This document shows positions 52,910-60,533 of a DNA stretch of 64,000 nucleotides, piece after piece. The stretch lies in NCBI GenBank assembly GCA_000403495.2, contig KE159822.1:62001-126000 (forward strand), read 5' to 3'. Below the pieces are notes generated by a model. It was not told the origin of the DNA and searched no databases. It worked only from the letters and a program-made list of their open reading frames with translations. This DNA is from Lachnospiraceae bacterium 10-1 (GTDB taxonomy: Bacteria; Bacillota; Clostridia; Lachnospirales; Lachnospiraceae). Positions within the stretch are counted from its first letter, which is position 1, and every line of letters begins with the position of its first letter. Position numbers and translations under genes: made by a program.

Positions 52910-53545
52910 ATGCAGATAACAAGGGATAACTATTCACAGTATGCCAACATGGTACAGCAGATGCTTGGCAATAAGAAAAATTCCAGTGATCCGCTGGCAC
53001 AGTGCGATTATGGGAATTTTGCATTGCGGTTCAAGCCAGTTGACATCAAGTTCACAAAGCCGAATTGGGACAACATTATGACAAAACGGGATAAGCCTGC
53101 AATGTCGGAGGAAGAATTTGAGGCGGCAATCAAGGAGCTGGCGCAGAAGGAATTTGCCACCGGGAAGCGGGATGATGCCGCATACAGGAAGCTCTGTATG
53201 CAGCATGGGGAAACGGTTTCCCCGGACAGGAAAGCTATCTATGAATCAAGCATGAGGAAAACGGGCGGGAAGATGAATGTGGCCTGTATGTTCTGGGACA
53301 ATAACGGGAACAAGACATTATCCTATAATCCCGAATCAAGGAACTGGAAGGCTATCAGCACGGAGGAGGAATTTGCGAGGGCGAGGGTGTTCACTTCCAT
53401 CTACAATGATGAACTGGCACGCCTGAAAAAGGAATACGGGGAGAATGCGAAAGGAACAGTTTCTTATCAGCAGATACAGTCTGACTTGGCGGCAGGCACA
53501 AGAGCATCATCCGCTTCGGGCAGTTCATTGGATATACAGGTATAA
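52910..53545 (+). CDS. unknown protein of the LytTR-linked cluster
   Basis: 211 residues from the ATG at 52910, which has GGAGG 8 nt ahead; the frame is open upstream but without a ribosome site. No signal peptide or span. N-terminus MQITRDNYSQYANMVQQMLG, a charged helical middle (MSEEEFEAAIKELAQKEFAT), a Trp-containing stretch (MFWDNNGNKTLSYNPESRNW), and a Ser-rich end (ASSASGSSLDIQV). I do not know the family. The last codons and following bases are copied at 54774, which suggests a lost paralogue. Confidence 0.65.
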   Translation: MQITRDNYSQYANMVQQMLGNKKNSSDPLAQCDYGNFALRFKPVDIKFTKPNWDNIMTKRDKPAMSEEEFEAAIKELAQKEFATGKRDDAAYRKLCMQHGETVSPDRKAIYESSMRKTGGKMNVACMFWDNNGNKTLSYNPESRNWKAISTEEEFARARVFTSIYNDELARLKKEYGENAKGTVSYQQIQSDLAAGTRASSASGSSLDIQV

Positions 53546-53563
53546 TCTTTACACCGTATTCCG
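53530..53563. repeat. 34-bp repeat, copy 1 (partner 54774-54807)
   Basis: Begins inside the last codons (LDIQV) of the gene at 52910 and extends past its stop. The copy at 54774 differs at three positions. Confidence 0.7.
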
Positions 53564-53624
53564 GCCGATGCAGGCGTCCCGGAATTATTGCGGTTCATAT
53601 CATAAAATTTAGGAGGATAAGAAA

Positions 53625-54701
53625 ATGTCAATGAATGTTAATCAGGATTACAGTCAATTTTTTGTGGGAACGGAGCAGTTAAAAAGCTACGGCTCCAATC
53701 CGGCTGCAAAGAAGGATACCTTGGTAAAATACAGGTTCAACACCACGGACGAACATGGCAATAAGGTTATGGACAAAATGAGCCGGGAAGAAACCTTGCA
53801 GGCCATGAAGGACATCCGTTCGCAATACGGCGATGATGCGATCGTGGAGTTTTCCGGGGACGGAATGGCGGCGCTGGTGGAGAGCAGGAAAAGCGGCAAT
53901 GGCGCTGACCTTGATAAAATCATGGCCAGGACGCCGGAACAGAGGGCTGTCCCGGAGGATATGATAACACGCCCTGAAGGCACATACCGGATAGTTTCCG
54001 CAGGTGATGAGGCCAGCACCCATGTAAGCTGGCATGATACCCTGATGGAGAAGGCTCCCGATGTGTGCAGTGAGCTGGATGACCTGATGCAGAATATCCT
54101 TGACCATGCGCTTAACCACAGCGGTGATGGCGAAAAATTCGGTGCAAGGTTCGTGGAGCTGGTCAAAAAAGCGGAAAGTGCTGTCTCGGCATATGATGCA
54201 AAAAAGGGGAGCGCCGGGGATATCGCAGTTGATGAAGCGGGAAAGAAAGCCACAGCCGGGGAAGCAGGGCTGTCGGAAAAAGCGCAGGCGCTTTTGAAAA
54301 GACTGAGGGAAACCTACGGGGACATGGATTTCTTTGTGGCAGATTTCGGCAAGGGGGACAATGCGAAAGATATCCTCTCAAAAGCGGGCAGGGAGGTTTC
54401 CGTCATACTTACTGTGGAAGAAATTGAAAAAATGGCTTCCGATGGAAAGTATGAGAAAGAGTACATGGAGAGGGTGCAGGGCGCACGCCGTATGTCGGAG
54501 CGGATCAACAGGGAATACGGCACCACATCCGCGTCCGGCGGAGTGGGCAAAATCGGTATTACCTTCAATGAGAACGGGACAGCCGCCTTTTTTGCCGAGC
54601 GTAATAAGCAGGCAGGGCAGACGATGGTGGTACAGGCAGACAGCATAGAAGAACTGATAGGGCGGCTCAAAGAGGCAGACAGGGATAAGGCGGCGGAGTA
54701 A
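53625..54701 (+). CDS. unknown protein beginning MSMNVN (DUF6033-like)
   Basis: 358 residues, soluble. AGGAGG precedes the start. N-terminus MSMNVNQDYSQFFVG matches the start of the protein at 27671. The C-terminal part (DMDFFVADFGKGDNAKDILS, VSVILTVEEIEKMASDGKYEKEYMERV, GKIGITFNENGTAAFFAER) forms a compact alpha/beta module that I associate, without certainty, with DUF6033-type proteins of gut Clostridia. The middle is low in complexity (KKGSAGDIAVDEAGKKATAG), like a linker. It shares the LytTR-linked operon. Confidence 0.65.
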   Translation: MSMNVNQDYSQFFVGTEQLKSYGSNPAAKKDTLVKYRFNTTDEHGNKVMDKMSREETLQAMKDIRSQYGDDAIVEFSGDGMAALVESRKSGNGADLDKIMARTPEQRAVPEDMITRPEGTYRIVSAGDEASTHVSWHDTLMEKAPDVCSELDDLMQNILDHALNHSGDGEKFGARFVELVKKAESAVSAYDAKKGSAGDIAVDEAGKKATAGEAGLSEKAQALLKRLRETYGDMDFFVADFGKGDNAKDILSKAGREVSVILTVEEIEKMASDGKYEKEYMERVQGARRMSERINREYGTTSASGGVGKIGITFNENGTAAFFAERNKQAGQTMVVQADSIEELIGRLKEADRDKAAE

Positions 54702-54773
54702 TTTGGAGGGCGTACTGTATTTCATTACATATGGTGCGAATGAAGTATGCCTTTGATATTTATGCAGCACACT

Positions 54774-54836
54774 GGATATACAGATATAACCTTTACACCC
54801 TATTCCGCAGAGGCGCATAATGCTTTGCCTCTGCGG
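54774..54836. repeat. paralogue tail scrap and hairpin
   Basis: 34-bp copy of the 53530 repeat, still reading LDIQI-stop, followed by a hairpin CCGCAGAGGC/GCCTCTGCGG (54805-54836). The 240-bp gap 54702-54943 holds no gene. It looks like the end of a deleted relative of the gene at 52910. Confidence 0.6.
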
Positions 54837-54943
54837 TCTGCCCGGAGGCGAGGCAATGAACCGCTCGGACTTATTGCGAGGGAGCGGATGCGGCTCTGAA
54901 CGACAGAGGGGCTGCAATAAAAAATGATGGAGGATATTTAAAG

Positions 54944-55441
54944 ATGAGTGTAAATGGAATAGGTACAGCGGGATATCCGCTGACAGGATATACGGCAAGG
55001 AAAACGGGAAGAAGTGCAGAGTCCGGAACGGTGGGATTTATGGAAGCGGTGGAAGATAAGGCGGCGCAGGGCAGAGCAGCCGATCAGGATGAAAACGCCT
55101 TTGAGATGGTCGGACCCAATGCCCCGCAGGAAGTGAAGGATGCGTGGATGGATGCGGCGAAAGAAGTAAATGCGAATGGCATGGGAATCCGGGGCAACGG
55201 GATGATGAGCCACATATCGCAGATGATGGTGCAGCGGCTTAATAAACAGCTTAAGGGCGAGACGGAGAATTTTGACATCCTTGGAAGCACGGTGGAATCT
55301 GCGATTCGGGCAACGAAAGAAGCGCTGTACGATCTGGAGCATCCAAGGGTATATACGCCCAGGAGCATAGAGGTCCAGCAGGCCCGTATCAAAGAAGGGG
55401 AATTTTACAGGGCGTTTTTGGAGAAACTGGAACGGTTATAG
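54944..55441 (+). CDS. unknown protein beginning MSVNGIGT
   Basis: 165 residues, no signal peptide. TGGAGGATA precedes the start. N-terminus MSVNGIGTAGYPLTGYTARK, then an acidic helical region and a Met-rich helix (NGMGIRGNGMMSHISQMMVQRLNKQL), ending in VQQARIKEGEFYRAFLEKLERL. The N-terminal pattern recalls the MSMNVN proteins. Function unknown. A short intergenic repeat starts directly at its stop. Confidence 0.6.
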   Translation: MSVNGIGTAGYPLTGYTARKTGRSAESGTVGFMEAVEDKAAQGRAADQDENAFEMVGPNAPQEVKDAWMDAAKEVNANGMGIRGNGMMSHISQMMVQRLNKQLKGETENFDILGSTVESAIRATKEALYDLEHPRVYTPRSIEVQQARIKEGEFYRAFLEKLERL

Positions 55442-55510
55442 GACGTAAATCGCCCATAAGCCATAGCCGGACAAGGCAGGGCGGACATCCCCGGTGTTCC
55501 TGCAGATTAG
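55441..55510. repeat. intergenic repeat, copy 1 (partner 55785-55849)
   Basis: Starts at the stop of the previous gene. Shares GGACG, ATAAGCCA(T/C)AGCC, ACAAGGCAGG and ATCCCCGGTGTTCC with the copy at 55785. The two copies flank the small gene at 55543. Confidence 0.7.
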
Positions 55511-55542
55511 TGAATATAATTGTGATAAGAGAGGTATTTGGG

Positions 55543-55803
55543 ATGTTAAAAAAGCTGAACCAAATTACAAATATAATAATCGGTTCTTTTGTAGGAGTTT
55601 TCATTGGATGTGGAATATATGTATTTTGGGATTATAAAAAACACCCTGATTTATATGCTATACAATCAGCACCGTGGTACACAAGTATTTTTGTTTATGG
55701 CATAGTTATGCTAATTTTTGTGACAGTGGCAGTTATTGCGAAGCTGATCATCCGAAAAAAGATGAAAGAGGGAATAAACTCAACGGACGCATATAGCCAA
55801 TAA
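55543..55803 (+). CDS. small two-span membrane protein
   Basis: 86 residues from the ATG at 55543. Spans at about residues 11-32 and 50-73, with a basic C-terminus (KLIIRKKMKEG). No family recognised. Its last codons lie inside the second copy of the intergenic repeat, so the gene plus repeat behaves like a unit. Confidence 0.6.
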   Translation: MLKKLNQITNIIIGSFVGVFIGCGIYVFWDYKKHPDLYAIQSAPWYTSIFVYGIVMLIFVTVAVIAKLIIRKKMKEGINSTDAYSQ

Positions 55804-55849
55804 GCCACAGCCCAACAAGGCAGGTATCCCCGGTGTTCCGGCGGATTGG
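55785..55849. repeat. intergenic repeat, copy 2
   Basis: Partner of 55441-55510; overlaps the 3' end of the gene at 55543 and ends about 100 bp before the next start. Confidence 0.7.
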
Positions 55850-55952
55850 GGAACTGGAGGGCAGGGAGGGAAGTAGGAATAAGCTGCTCAAACTTATAAT
55901 GAAGGGTATGAGTGTAGCTCTGAAAAGTGGATTAAAGATAATTGGAGGAATT

Positions 55953-56420
55953 ATGAATAATACTGTTTTGGAATTTGAATGTGTCGGTATGGATAATGGA
56001 GGGAAATTCCCAATCGAATATACAGGGCGGGGGCAGGACATATCGCCGGAATTTATAATTAAGAACCTATCACCAAATGCGGAAACTCTCGCTGTTATAT
56101 TGGAAGATTTATCACACCCGATTAAGGACTTTACGCATTGGATTATCTGGAACATTCCTGCCACTGACAGAATAAAGAAAAATATTCCTGCTGGCAAGGC
56201 TGTGCCAATTTTTGGGAATGCCCGCCAGGGAATAGGATATGGCTTTCACCGTTATGCGGGGCCGAAGCCACCGAAAGGGAAAAAGCATACATACCGTTTT
56301 ACCATATATTCCTTAGATTGTGAAATAAATATGAGTGCCAACTCTATGAAAAGAATTTTTTTGAAAAAGGCTGAAAAGCATATCATTCAAAAAGGTAGTA
56401 TTGTTGGTGAGTTTGAATAA
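55953..56420 (+). CDS. YbhB/YbcL-type PEBP-like protein
   Basis: 155 residues from the ATG at 55953 after TGGAGG. The phosphatidylethanolamine-binding fold is clear: GKFPIEYTGRGQDISPEF, AVILEDLSHPIKDFTHWIIWNIP and GYHRYAGPKPPKGKKHTYRF (here GFHRYAGPKPP), which form the ligand pocket. Bacterial members are soluble proteins of unknown task, sometimes kinase inhibitors by analogy. The only recognisable family in this part of the cluster. Confidence 0.87.
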   Translation: MNNTVLEFECVGMDNGGKFPIEYTGRGQDISPEFIIKNLSPNAETLAVILEDLSHPIKDFTHWIIWNIPATDRIKKNIPAGKAVPIFGNARQGIGYGFHRYAGPKPPKGKKHTYRFTIYSLDCEINMSANSMKRIFLKKAEKHIIQKGSIVGEFE

Positions 56421-56507
56421 AGAACCTGACATTTCAAATGAGGTGTGAATGGACAAAAGCCGTAGAGGGCAGGCATCCACAATTTTTGACCGAGCAGGAG
56501 GATTGAA

Positions 56508-57038
56508 ATGGATATAACAGGAATAGCAAAAAGTCATCAAGCGGGCATCCCAAAGCCATCATCCAAGAAGGACTGGAAGCTGTCCGATTCCCTCCGGGAG
56601 CAGATTGCCGGATACGCCAGGGAGGATGCGGCGCAGGGCGTCTATATGGGGAATAAGTTCCTCGCCCTGCGGAAAAGCGAGGTCGCCAAAGTGGCGCCGG
56701 ACAGGGCGGCGCTGATGGGGAAGGTCGGTCAGGAAATGGCGGACATGAAAACGATACGGGAGGCTGACAGGCGGTGGCTGTGCCTTCTGTTCGGGGAGCC
56801 GTATGAGGCAGAGTTCCAGTCCGAGGGGACGGGCTCCGCTGTCCATGTGTATGACGGGAACGGTGATGAGGTACTGACCTACACGGCGGGCGTGGGCTGG
56901 CATGAGAAGGAGTCGAAGGCGGAGACGCAGGTACACGGGGCTTTGAAGGCTGCCTACTATGATGCGTACCATGCGGCAAGGCAGGAGATAAATGCCGGGG
57001 CGGTGGAAATGCAGGGTGGCTTTGACGCGAGGGCGTGA
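56508..57038 (+). CDS. unknown protein of the LytTR-linked cluster
   Basis: 176 residues, soluble. GCAGGAGG precedes the start. N-terminus MDITGIAKSHQAGIPKPSSK is polar like those of its neighbours. A helical body (SLREQIAGYAREDAAQG, RAALMGKVGQEMADM) and a Trp-rich end (HVYDGNGDEVLTYTAGVGWH) follow. No known family. G+C-rich compared with the surrounding element. Confidence 0.6.
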   Translation: MDITGIAKSHQAGIPKPSSKKDWKLSDSLREQIAGYAREDAAQGVYMGNKFLALRKSEVAKVAPDRAALMGKVGQEMADMKTIREADRRWLCLLFGEPYEAEFQSEGTGSAVHVYDGNGDEVLTYTAGVGWHEKESKAETQVHGALKAAYYDAYHAARQEINAGAVEMQGGFDARA

Positions 57039-57048
57039 GGAGGCAAAT

Positions 57049-57255
57049 GTGAAAAAGAAACTTATTATTGTTTTTGCAGTGATAGCGGCGGTTCTGTTAC
57101 TGATTCCGGTCAGAAAGGTTTATGAGGATGGCGGGACGCAGACTTATACATCCCTGACCTATAAGGTCATTGTGTGGAAGCAGATAGATGGGAAATCGGG
57201 GACGGAGTTATATCTTTTTCCGAATAACTTCCACCAGTTAGATTATTACGAATGA
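57049..57255 (+). CDS. small protein with N-terminal anchor
   Basis: 68 residues from a GTG preceded by GAGGAGG. MKKKLIIVFAVIAAVLLLIP is a membrane anchor or signal; the rest (YEDGGTQTYTSLTYKVIVWKQ) would lie outside the cell. Only 10 nt after the previous gene, so co-transcribed. This TYTSLTYKVIxW pattern is common in short Clostridia membrane proteins of unknown function. Confidence 0.65.
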   Translation: MKKKLIIVFAVIAAVLLLIPVRKVYEDGGTQTYTSLTYKVIVWKQIDGKSGTELYLFPNNFHQLDYYE

Positions 57256-57354
57256 GAAATAGCGGCAGTGCGGCATGAAGGGAGAGGCGTTTATTGGGAG
57301 ATACCAATATGCGCCTCTGCATTTTTAGGAGAGGAGGTGGTAGGTATCCGGAGG

Positions 57355-57504
57355 ATGAGATGCTCGAACAGTTTATGTAAGAAACGTGTCTGCGACATTT
57401 GGGAGAACCGTTTCGGGGTGATTGTGATAGAGCTGAAATGCCCGCACTGCGGCGAGGTGGTACGGGTGTATTGGAAACCGAGGCTGAAAGGTAAATATAC
57501 ATAG
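57355..57504 (+). CDS. Com-like zinc-ribbon protein
   Basis: 49 residues: MRCSNSLCKKRVCDIWENRFGVIVIELKCPHCGEVVRVYW. The four Cys in CxxxxC...CxxC form a zinc ribbon of the phage Com type (CxxCxKxL...IKCPxCG), which in phage Mu activates translation of mom. The start is uncertain because GAGGAGGTGG lies 14 nt upstream of this ATG. Probably a phage-derived piece. Confidence 0.55.
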   Translation: MRCSNSLCKKRVCDIWENRFGVIVIELKCPHCGEVVRVYWKPRLKGKYT

Positions 57505-57774
57505 ATGAAAAGAACGGCGGGGGGATATCCTGCTGTTTTTGCTTTTACGGATTAAAGCGTTCCTTTTATGGGCATACTTATGCTATCAATGGAAAAATTT
57601 GGTAATTCCATTGTACGCAAAACTGAATAAAAAGTACCGAGCGAGTGGGACCGCATTGCGTCGAGTCACGAATGGCCGGAGTAAAGCTAGTGGGTTTTAA
57701 TGTGTGTAGTTTTTAGATAGCTTTCCCTGGCCATTCTCTGCCATTTTTTCAAAGCCAGTCCCACATTTAAATTT
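57505..57774. other. intergenic region, no gene seen
   Basis: 270 bp with no coding signal. The phrase TTAAAGCGTTCCT occurs at about 57552 and again at 57773, where it forms the left arm of the hairpin ahead of the sigma-like gene. TGGCC-type inverted words (about 57672 and 57732) may pair. Confidence 0.45.
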
Positions 57775-57818
57775 AAAGCGTTCCTAACTTTACGAAGCCG
57801 TAAAGGAAGGAACGCTTT
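57775..57818 (+). promoter_or_regulatory. hairpin covering the ribosome site of the sigma-like gene
   Basis: AAAGCGTTCC/GGAACGCTTT outer stem and CTTTAC/GTAAAG inner stem; the right arm contains the AAGGAAGG ribosome site and ends directly at the ATG at 57819. Folding would block translation, so a ribosome, protein or RNA must open it. Confidence 0.65.
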
Positions 57819-58286
57819 ATGTCTGTTAGGAAAATCACAGTCAAGTCAGGAAACGAAGAATCCACAATGAATGTTACGGAAGAAGAATACAGGAATTACT
57901 ACCGCCCGTGGTGGCAGCAGAAAAAGCATGAGCAACGGAACCGTGAGGCAATGGAGCAGAACGGTTATACAGAAGAATCCTACGAGGAATGGAAAGAGAA
58001 CGATATGCGGACGGAGCTTTTTGCGGAGAGCATGGAGGAACTGGCGGAAAAGCGGATGCTGCTTGGTGTCCTGCAGGACGCTATGGATTCCCTCCTGCCG
58101 GAAGAACGGGAGCTTGCCATGAAGGTGTTCGGGGAGGAAATGAGTGTTTATAAATATGCGCGGGTGACGGGAGGCAACAGGCGGACGCTTGATTTCCGCA
58201 AAAACAAGGTCATGGAGAAACTGCGCCATTTTTTTGAATATTCTAACGTTTCGGAGCCACCGTTTTATCGCTTGAGAGCCATTTGA
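57819..58286 (+). CDS. sigma-70-like region-4 protein of the Tn916-type module
   Basis: 155 residues. An N-terminal acidic region (VTEEEYRNYYRPWWQQKKHEQRNREA) is followed by a sigma region-4-like HTH (AMDSLLPEERELAMKVFGEEMSVYKYARVTGGNRRTLDFRKNKVMEKL). It matches the short sigma-like regulators that precede xis-int in Tn916-like elements. Expected to activate element genes; its own translation seems hairpin-controlled. Confidence 0.8.
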   Translation: MSVRKITVKSGNEESTMNVTEEEYRNYYRPWWQQKKHEQRNREAMEQNGYTEESYEEWKENDMRTELFAESMEELAEKRMLLGVLQDAMDSLLPEERELAMKVFGEEMSVYKYARVTGGNRRTLDFRKNKVMEKLRHFFEYSNVSEPPFYRLRAI

Positions 58287-58315
58287 TTTTGGTATTCTAA
58301 TGCTTGAGAGCCACC
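58239..58315. repeat. 23-bp direct repeats ahead of xis
   Basis: TATTCTAA-rich 23-bp words at 58239 and 58293 agree at 19 positions and end in GAGCCACC; GCTTGAGAGCCA also occurs at 58270 and 58302. The first overlaps the end of the sigma-like gene. They may be Xis or integrase accessory sites. Confidence 0.5.
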
Positions 58316-58390
58316 ACAACAGTACCTTTTTATATAAATTTTATGTGAATTGGAGCGTGATTCATTATAGAAACAACAGAAGCATTAAAA

Positions 58391-58582
58391 ATGCCTTGGT
58401 GGAACAAGTATACATTATCGGTTCAGGAAGCCGCAGAATATTTTGGTTTTAGTGATAAAAAGGTTAGAAAGATTATAGATGAACATGAAACGGACAATTT
58501 TGTCTTATGGAATGGTACAAGACCGCGAATTAAAAGACAGCTATTTGAGAAATTTGTTGACGAAAAATTAAATTCTATATAG
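58391..58582 (+). CDS. xis: Tn916-type excisionase of element C
   Basis: 63 residues: LSVQEAAEYFGFSDKKVRKIIDE and FVLWNGTRPRIKRQLFEKFVDEKL, the winged-helix excisionase pattern. No strong ribosome site precedes the ATG at 58391; translation might begin slightly upstream. 110 bp ahead of int. Confidence 0.85.
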   Translation: MPWWNKYTLSVQEAAEYFGFSDKKVRKIIDEHETDNFVLWNGTRPRIKRQLFEKFVDEKLNSI

Positions 58583-58692
58583 TAGCTTCCCAATTTGATT
58601 ATAAATGATTGCTAATAGATTTTGGGGGTTAAGTATGGTATATTATTAATTATCATACCGAGACTCTCTGGACATGAAAGGAGAGGAAATAT

Positions 58693-59889
58693 TTGTCAGA
58701 AGTAAGGAAAGATAGTAAAGGTCGTAAACTAATGACAGGGGAGAGTCAGGATAAAGACGGGAGATACAGATATAAATATTGTGATTCTTTTGGGAATAGA
58801 AAGTCTGTATATAGTTGGAGATTAACAGAATCCGATTCATATCCGAAAGGAAAGCGCAAGGATATTTCCCTGAGAGAAAAAGAAAAGAACATTCAAAAAG
58901 AGTTAAACGATGACATTATCCCCGATGGTGGGAATATGACAGTATTGGAACTGGTGGAGAAATATATCAATCAAAAAAGAGGCGTTAAGCATAATACGCA
59001 AGCCAATTACAATTTTGTTATCAATGTCATCAAGAAAGAACCGTTCGGAGCAAAGCGGATTGATAAGGTGAAATTATCAGATGCCAGGGAGTGGCTGATT
59101 AAATTACAGGATGATGGCAGAGGATATAGCAGCATACATAGCATCCGGGGAGTAGTCAGACCAGCTTTTCAGATGGCAATGGATGATGATCTTATCCGTA
59201 AGAATCCGTTTGAATTCCAGTTAGCAACGGTAGTAGTAAACGATAGTGTGACTAGGGAAGCTATTACACGGAAACAGGAGCGGGAGTTTCTAAGATTCAT
59301 CAAAGAAGATAAGCATTTCTGCAAATATTATGATGGAATTTATATCTTATTCAAAACTGGACTTAGGGTTTCTGAATTTTGTGGACTGACAAAAGAAGAT
59401 ATTGAGTTTGATAAGGAAAGAATCAAAGTAGACCATCAATTACAGAGAAAACGTGATATGGAATATGTGATTGAAACACCTAAGACAGAAAAAGGTGTGA
59501 GATATGTTCCCATGAATGAAGATGTTGCAGAGTGCTTCAAGCGTATCATTGAAAACAGAAAGAAACCGAAAATTGAACCAATGATTGATGGCAGGGCAGG
59601 ATTTCTATTTCTGGATAAGAATGATATGCCTATGGTGGCTTTGCATTGGGAGAAATATTTTCAGCATATCAGAGAGAAATATAATAGTATATATAAGGTG
59701 CAAATGCCTGTTATAACACCACATGTATGCAGACATACATTCTGTAGCAACATGGCGAAGTCGGGCATGAATCCAAAGACACTACAATACATTATGGGAC
59801 ATTCTGATATTGGCGTTACATTGAACACATATACACATTTACAGTTTGATGATGCCAAAGAAGAGATGAAGAAAGTCTGTAATAAGTAG
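58693..59889 (+). CDS. int: tyrosine recombinase/integrase of element C
   Basis: 398 residues from a TTG start preceded by GGAGAGGAAATA. Arm-binding domain KGRKLMTGESQDKDGRYRYKY, core-binding domain (KRGVKHNTQANYNFVINVI), catalytic Arg in FKTGLRVSEFCGLT, HVCRHTFCSN (H-x-x-R), GHSDIGVTLNTYTH with the nucleophile Tyr. Intact. Closer to the broken integrase of B than to that of A. The right att site lies 192 bp downstream. Because A, B and C share one core, it could act on several junctions. Confidence 0.94.
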   Translation: MSEVRKDSKGRKLMTGESQDKDGRYRYKYCDSFGNRKSVYSWRLTESDSYPKGKRKDISLREKEKNIQKELNDDIIPDGGNMTVLELVEKYINQKRGVKHNTQANYNFVINVIKKEPFGAKRIDKVKLSDAREWLIKLQDDGRGYSSIHSIRGVVRPAFQMAMDDDLIRKNPFEFQLATVVVNDSVTREAITRKQEREFLRFIKEDKHFCKYYDGIYILFKTGLRVSEFCGLTKEDIEFDKERIKVDHQLQRKRDMEYVIETPKTEKGVRYVPMNEDVAECFKRIIENRKKPKIEPMIDGRAGFLFLDKNDMPMVALHWEKYFQHIREKYNSIYKVQMPVITPHVCRHTFCSNMAKSGMNPKTLQYIMGHSDIGVTLNTYTHLQFDDAKEEMKKVCNK

Positions 59890-60065
59890 TGGGCTAAAAA
59901 TTTCAATTTAGCCCAGAATTTAGCCCAAACGAAGGAAAAGTTATGCAAAGTTATTCCAAGTTATACATAAAAAGGTGAACAAACACACTATCATAAAAAT
60001 ATAGCAAAACTGTTGAAAGTGCCTAAAATACAGCAAAATCAAGCATTTACGGAGGTTTTAGCAAC

Positions 60066-60521
60066 ATGATAAAAATACTTTTCGTCTGCCACGGCAACAT
60101 CTGCCGCAGCACAATGGCCGAGAGCATCATGACGCATATAGTAAAGCAGGCAGGCTTGGAAGCTGATTTCCAAATCGCTTCCGCTGCAACCAGCAGAGAA
60201 GAGATTGGAAACAGCCCCCATTACGGAACCGTTGGTAAGCTGCGGGAAATGGGAATTCCGTTGGTGCCTCATAAGGCAGTTCAAATGACGAAAGAGGATT
60301 ATGCATTTTACGATTATCTGATCGGCATGGATGACTGGAATCTGAAAAATATGTGGAGAATTGCAGATGGTGATCCTTTGCATAAAATATACAAGCTGTT
60401 AGAATTTGCCGGAAGTACCAGAGACATTGCTGATCCCTGGTATACCGGAAATTTTGATGTGACCTACAAGGATATTATAGAAGGTTGTCAGGCTTTGCTA
60501 AATAGTCTAAAGTCCAATTAA
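60066..60521 (+). CDS. low-molecular-weight protein tyrosine phosphatase, intact target gene
   Basis: 151 residues. The P-loop C-x5-R is CHGNICRS (residues 8-15), and the catalytic acid loop DIADPWYTG lies near residue 118. Such enzymes dephosphorylate protein tyrosine (some also reduce arsenate). This is the only complete copy of the gene whose first codons are repeated at 7626, 18360 and 43684. The ribosome site ACGGAGG and the first five codons now come from element C, so the natural promoter has been replaced. The att core is codons 6-10. Confidence 0.93.
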   Translation: MIKILFVCHGNICRSTMAESIMTHIVKQAGLEADFQIASAATSREEIGNSPHYGTVGKLREMGIPLVPHKAVQMTKEDYAFYDYLIGMDDWNLKNMWRIADGDPLHKIYKLLEFAGSTRDIADPWYTGNFDVTYKDIIEGCQALLNSLKSN

Positions 60522-60533
60522 AGTCTGAGCTTC

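Larger units (their letters stand above)
43699..60093 (+). mobile_element. integrative element C
   Basis: Between the cores at 43699 and 60081, with intact xis (58391) and int (58693). Cargo: MNT/HEPN module, NarL-type two-component system with BceAB-type transporter, intact LytTR/AgrC pair, about eight genes of mostly unknown function, and a sigma-like factor. Its right end supplies the start codon and ribosome site of the intact phosphatase. No conjugation genes. Confidence 0.8.

Noticed and set aside
54378-54998. 206-residue minus-strand ORF in the LytTR-linked cluster
   Set aside because: Crosses the end of one plus-strand gene and an intergenic gap; no ribosome site, and codon use fits the plus-strand frame.
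57775-57818. Terminator
   Set aside because: The stem ends directly at a start codon and contains its ribosome site; there is no T-run.
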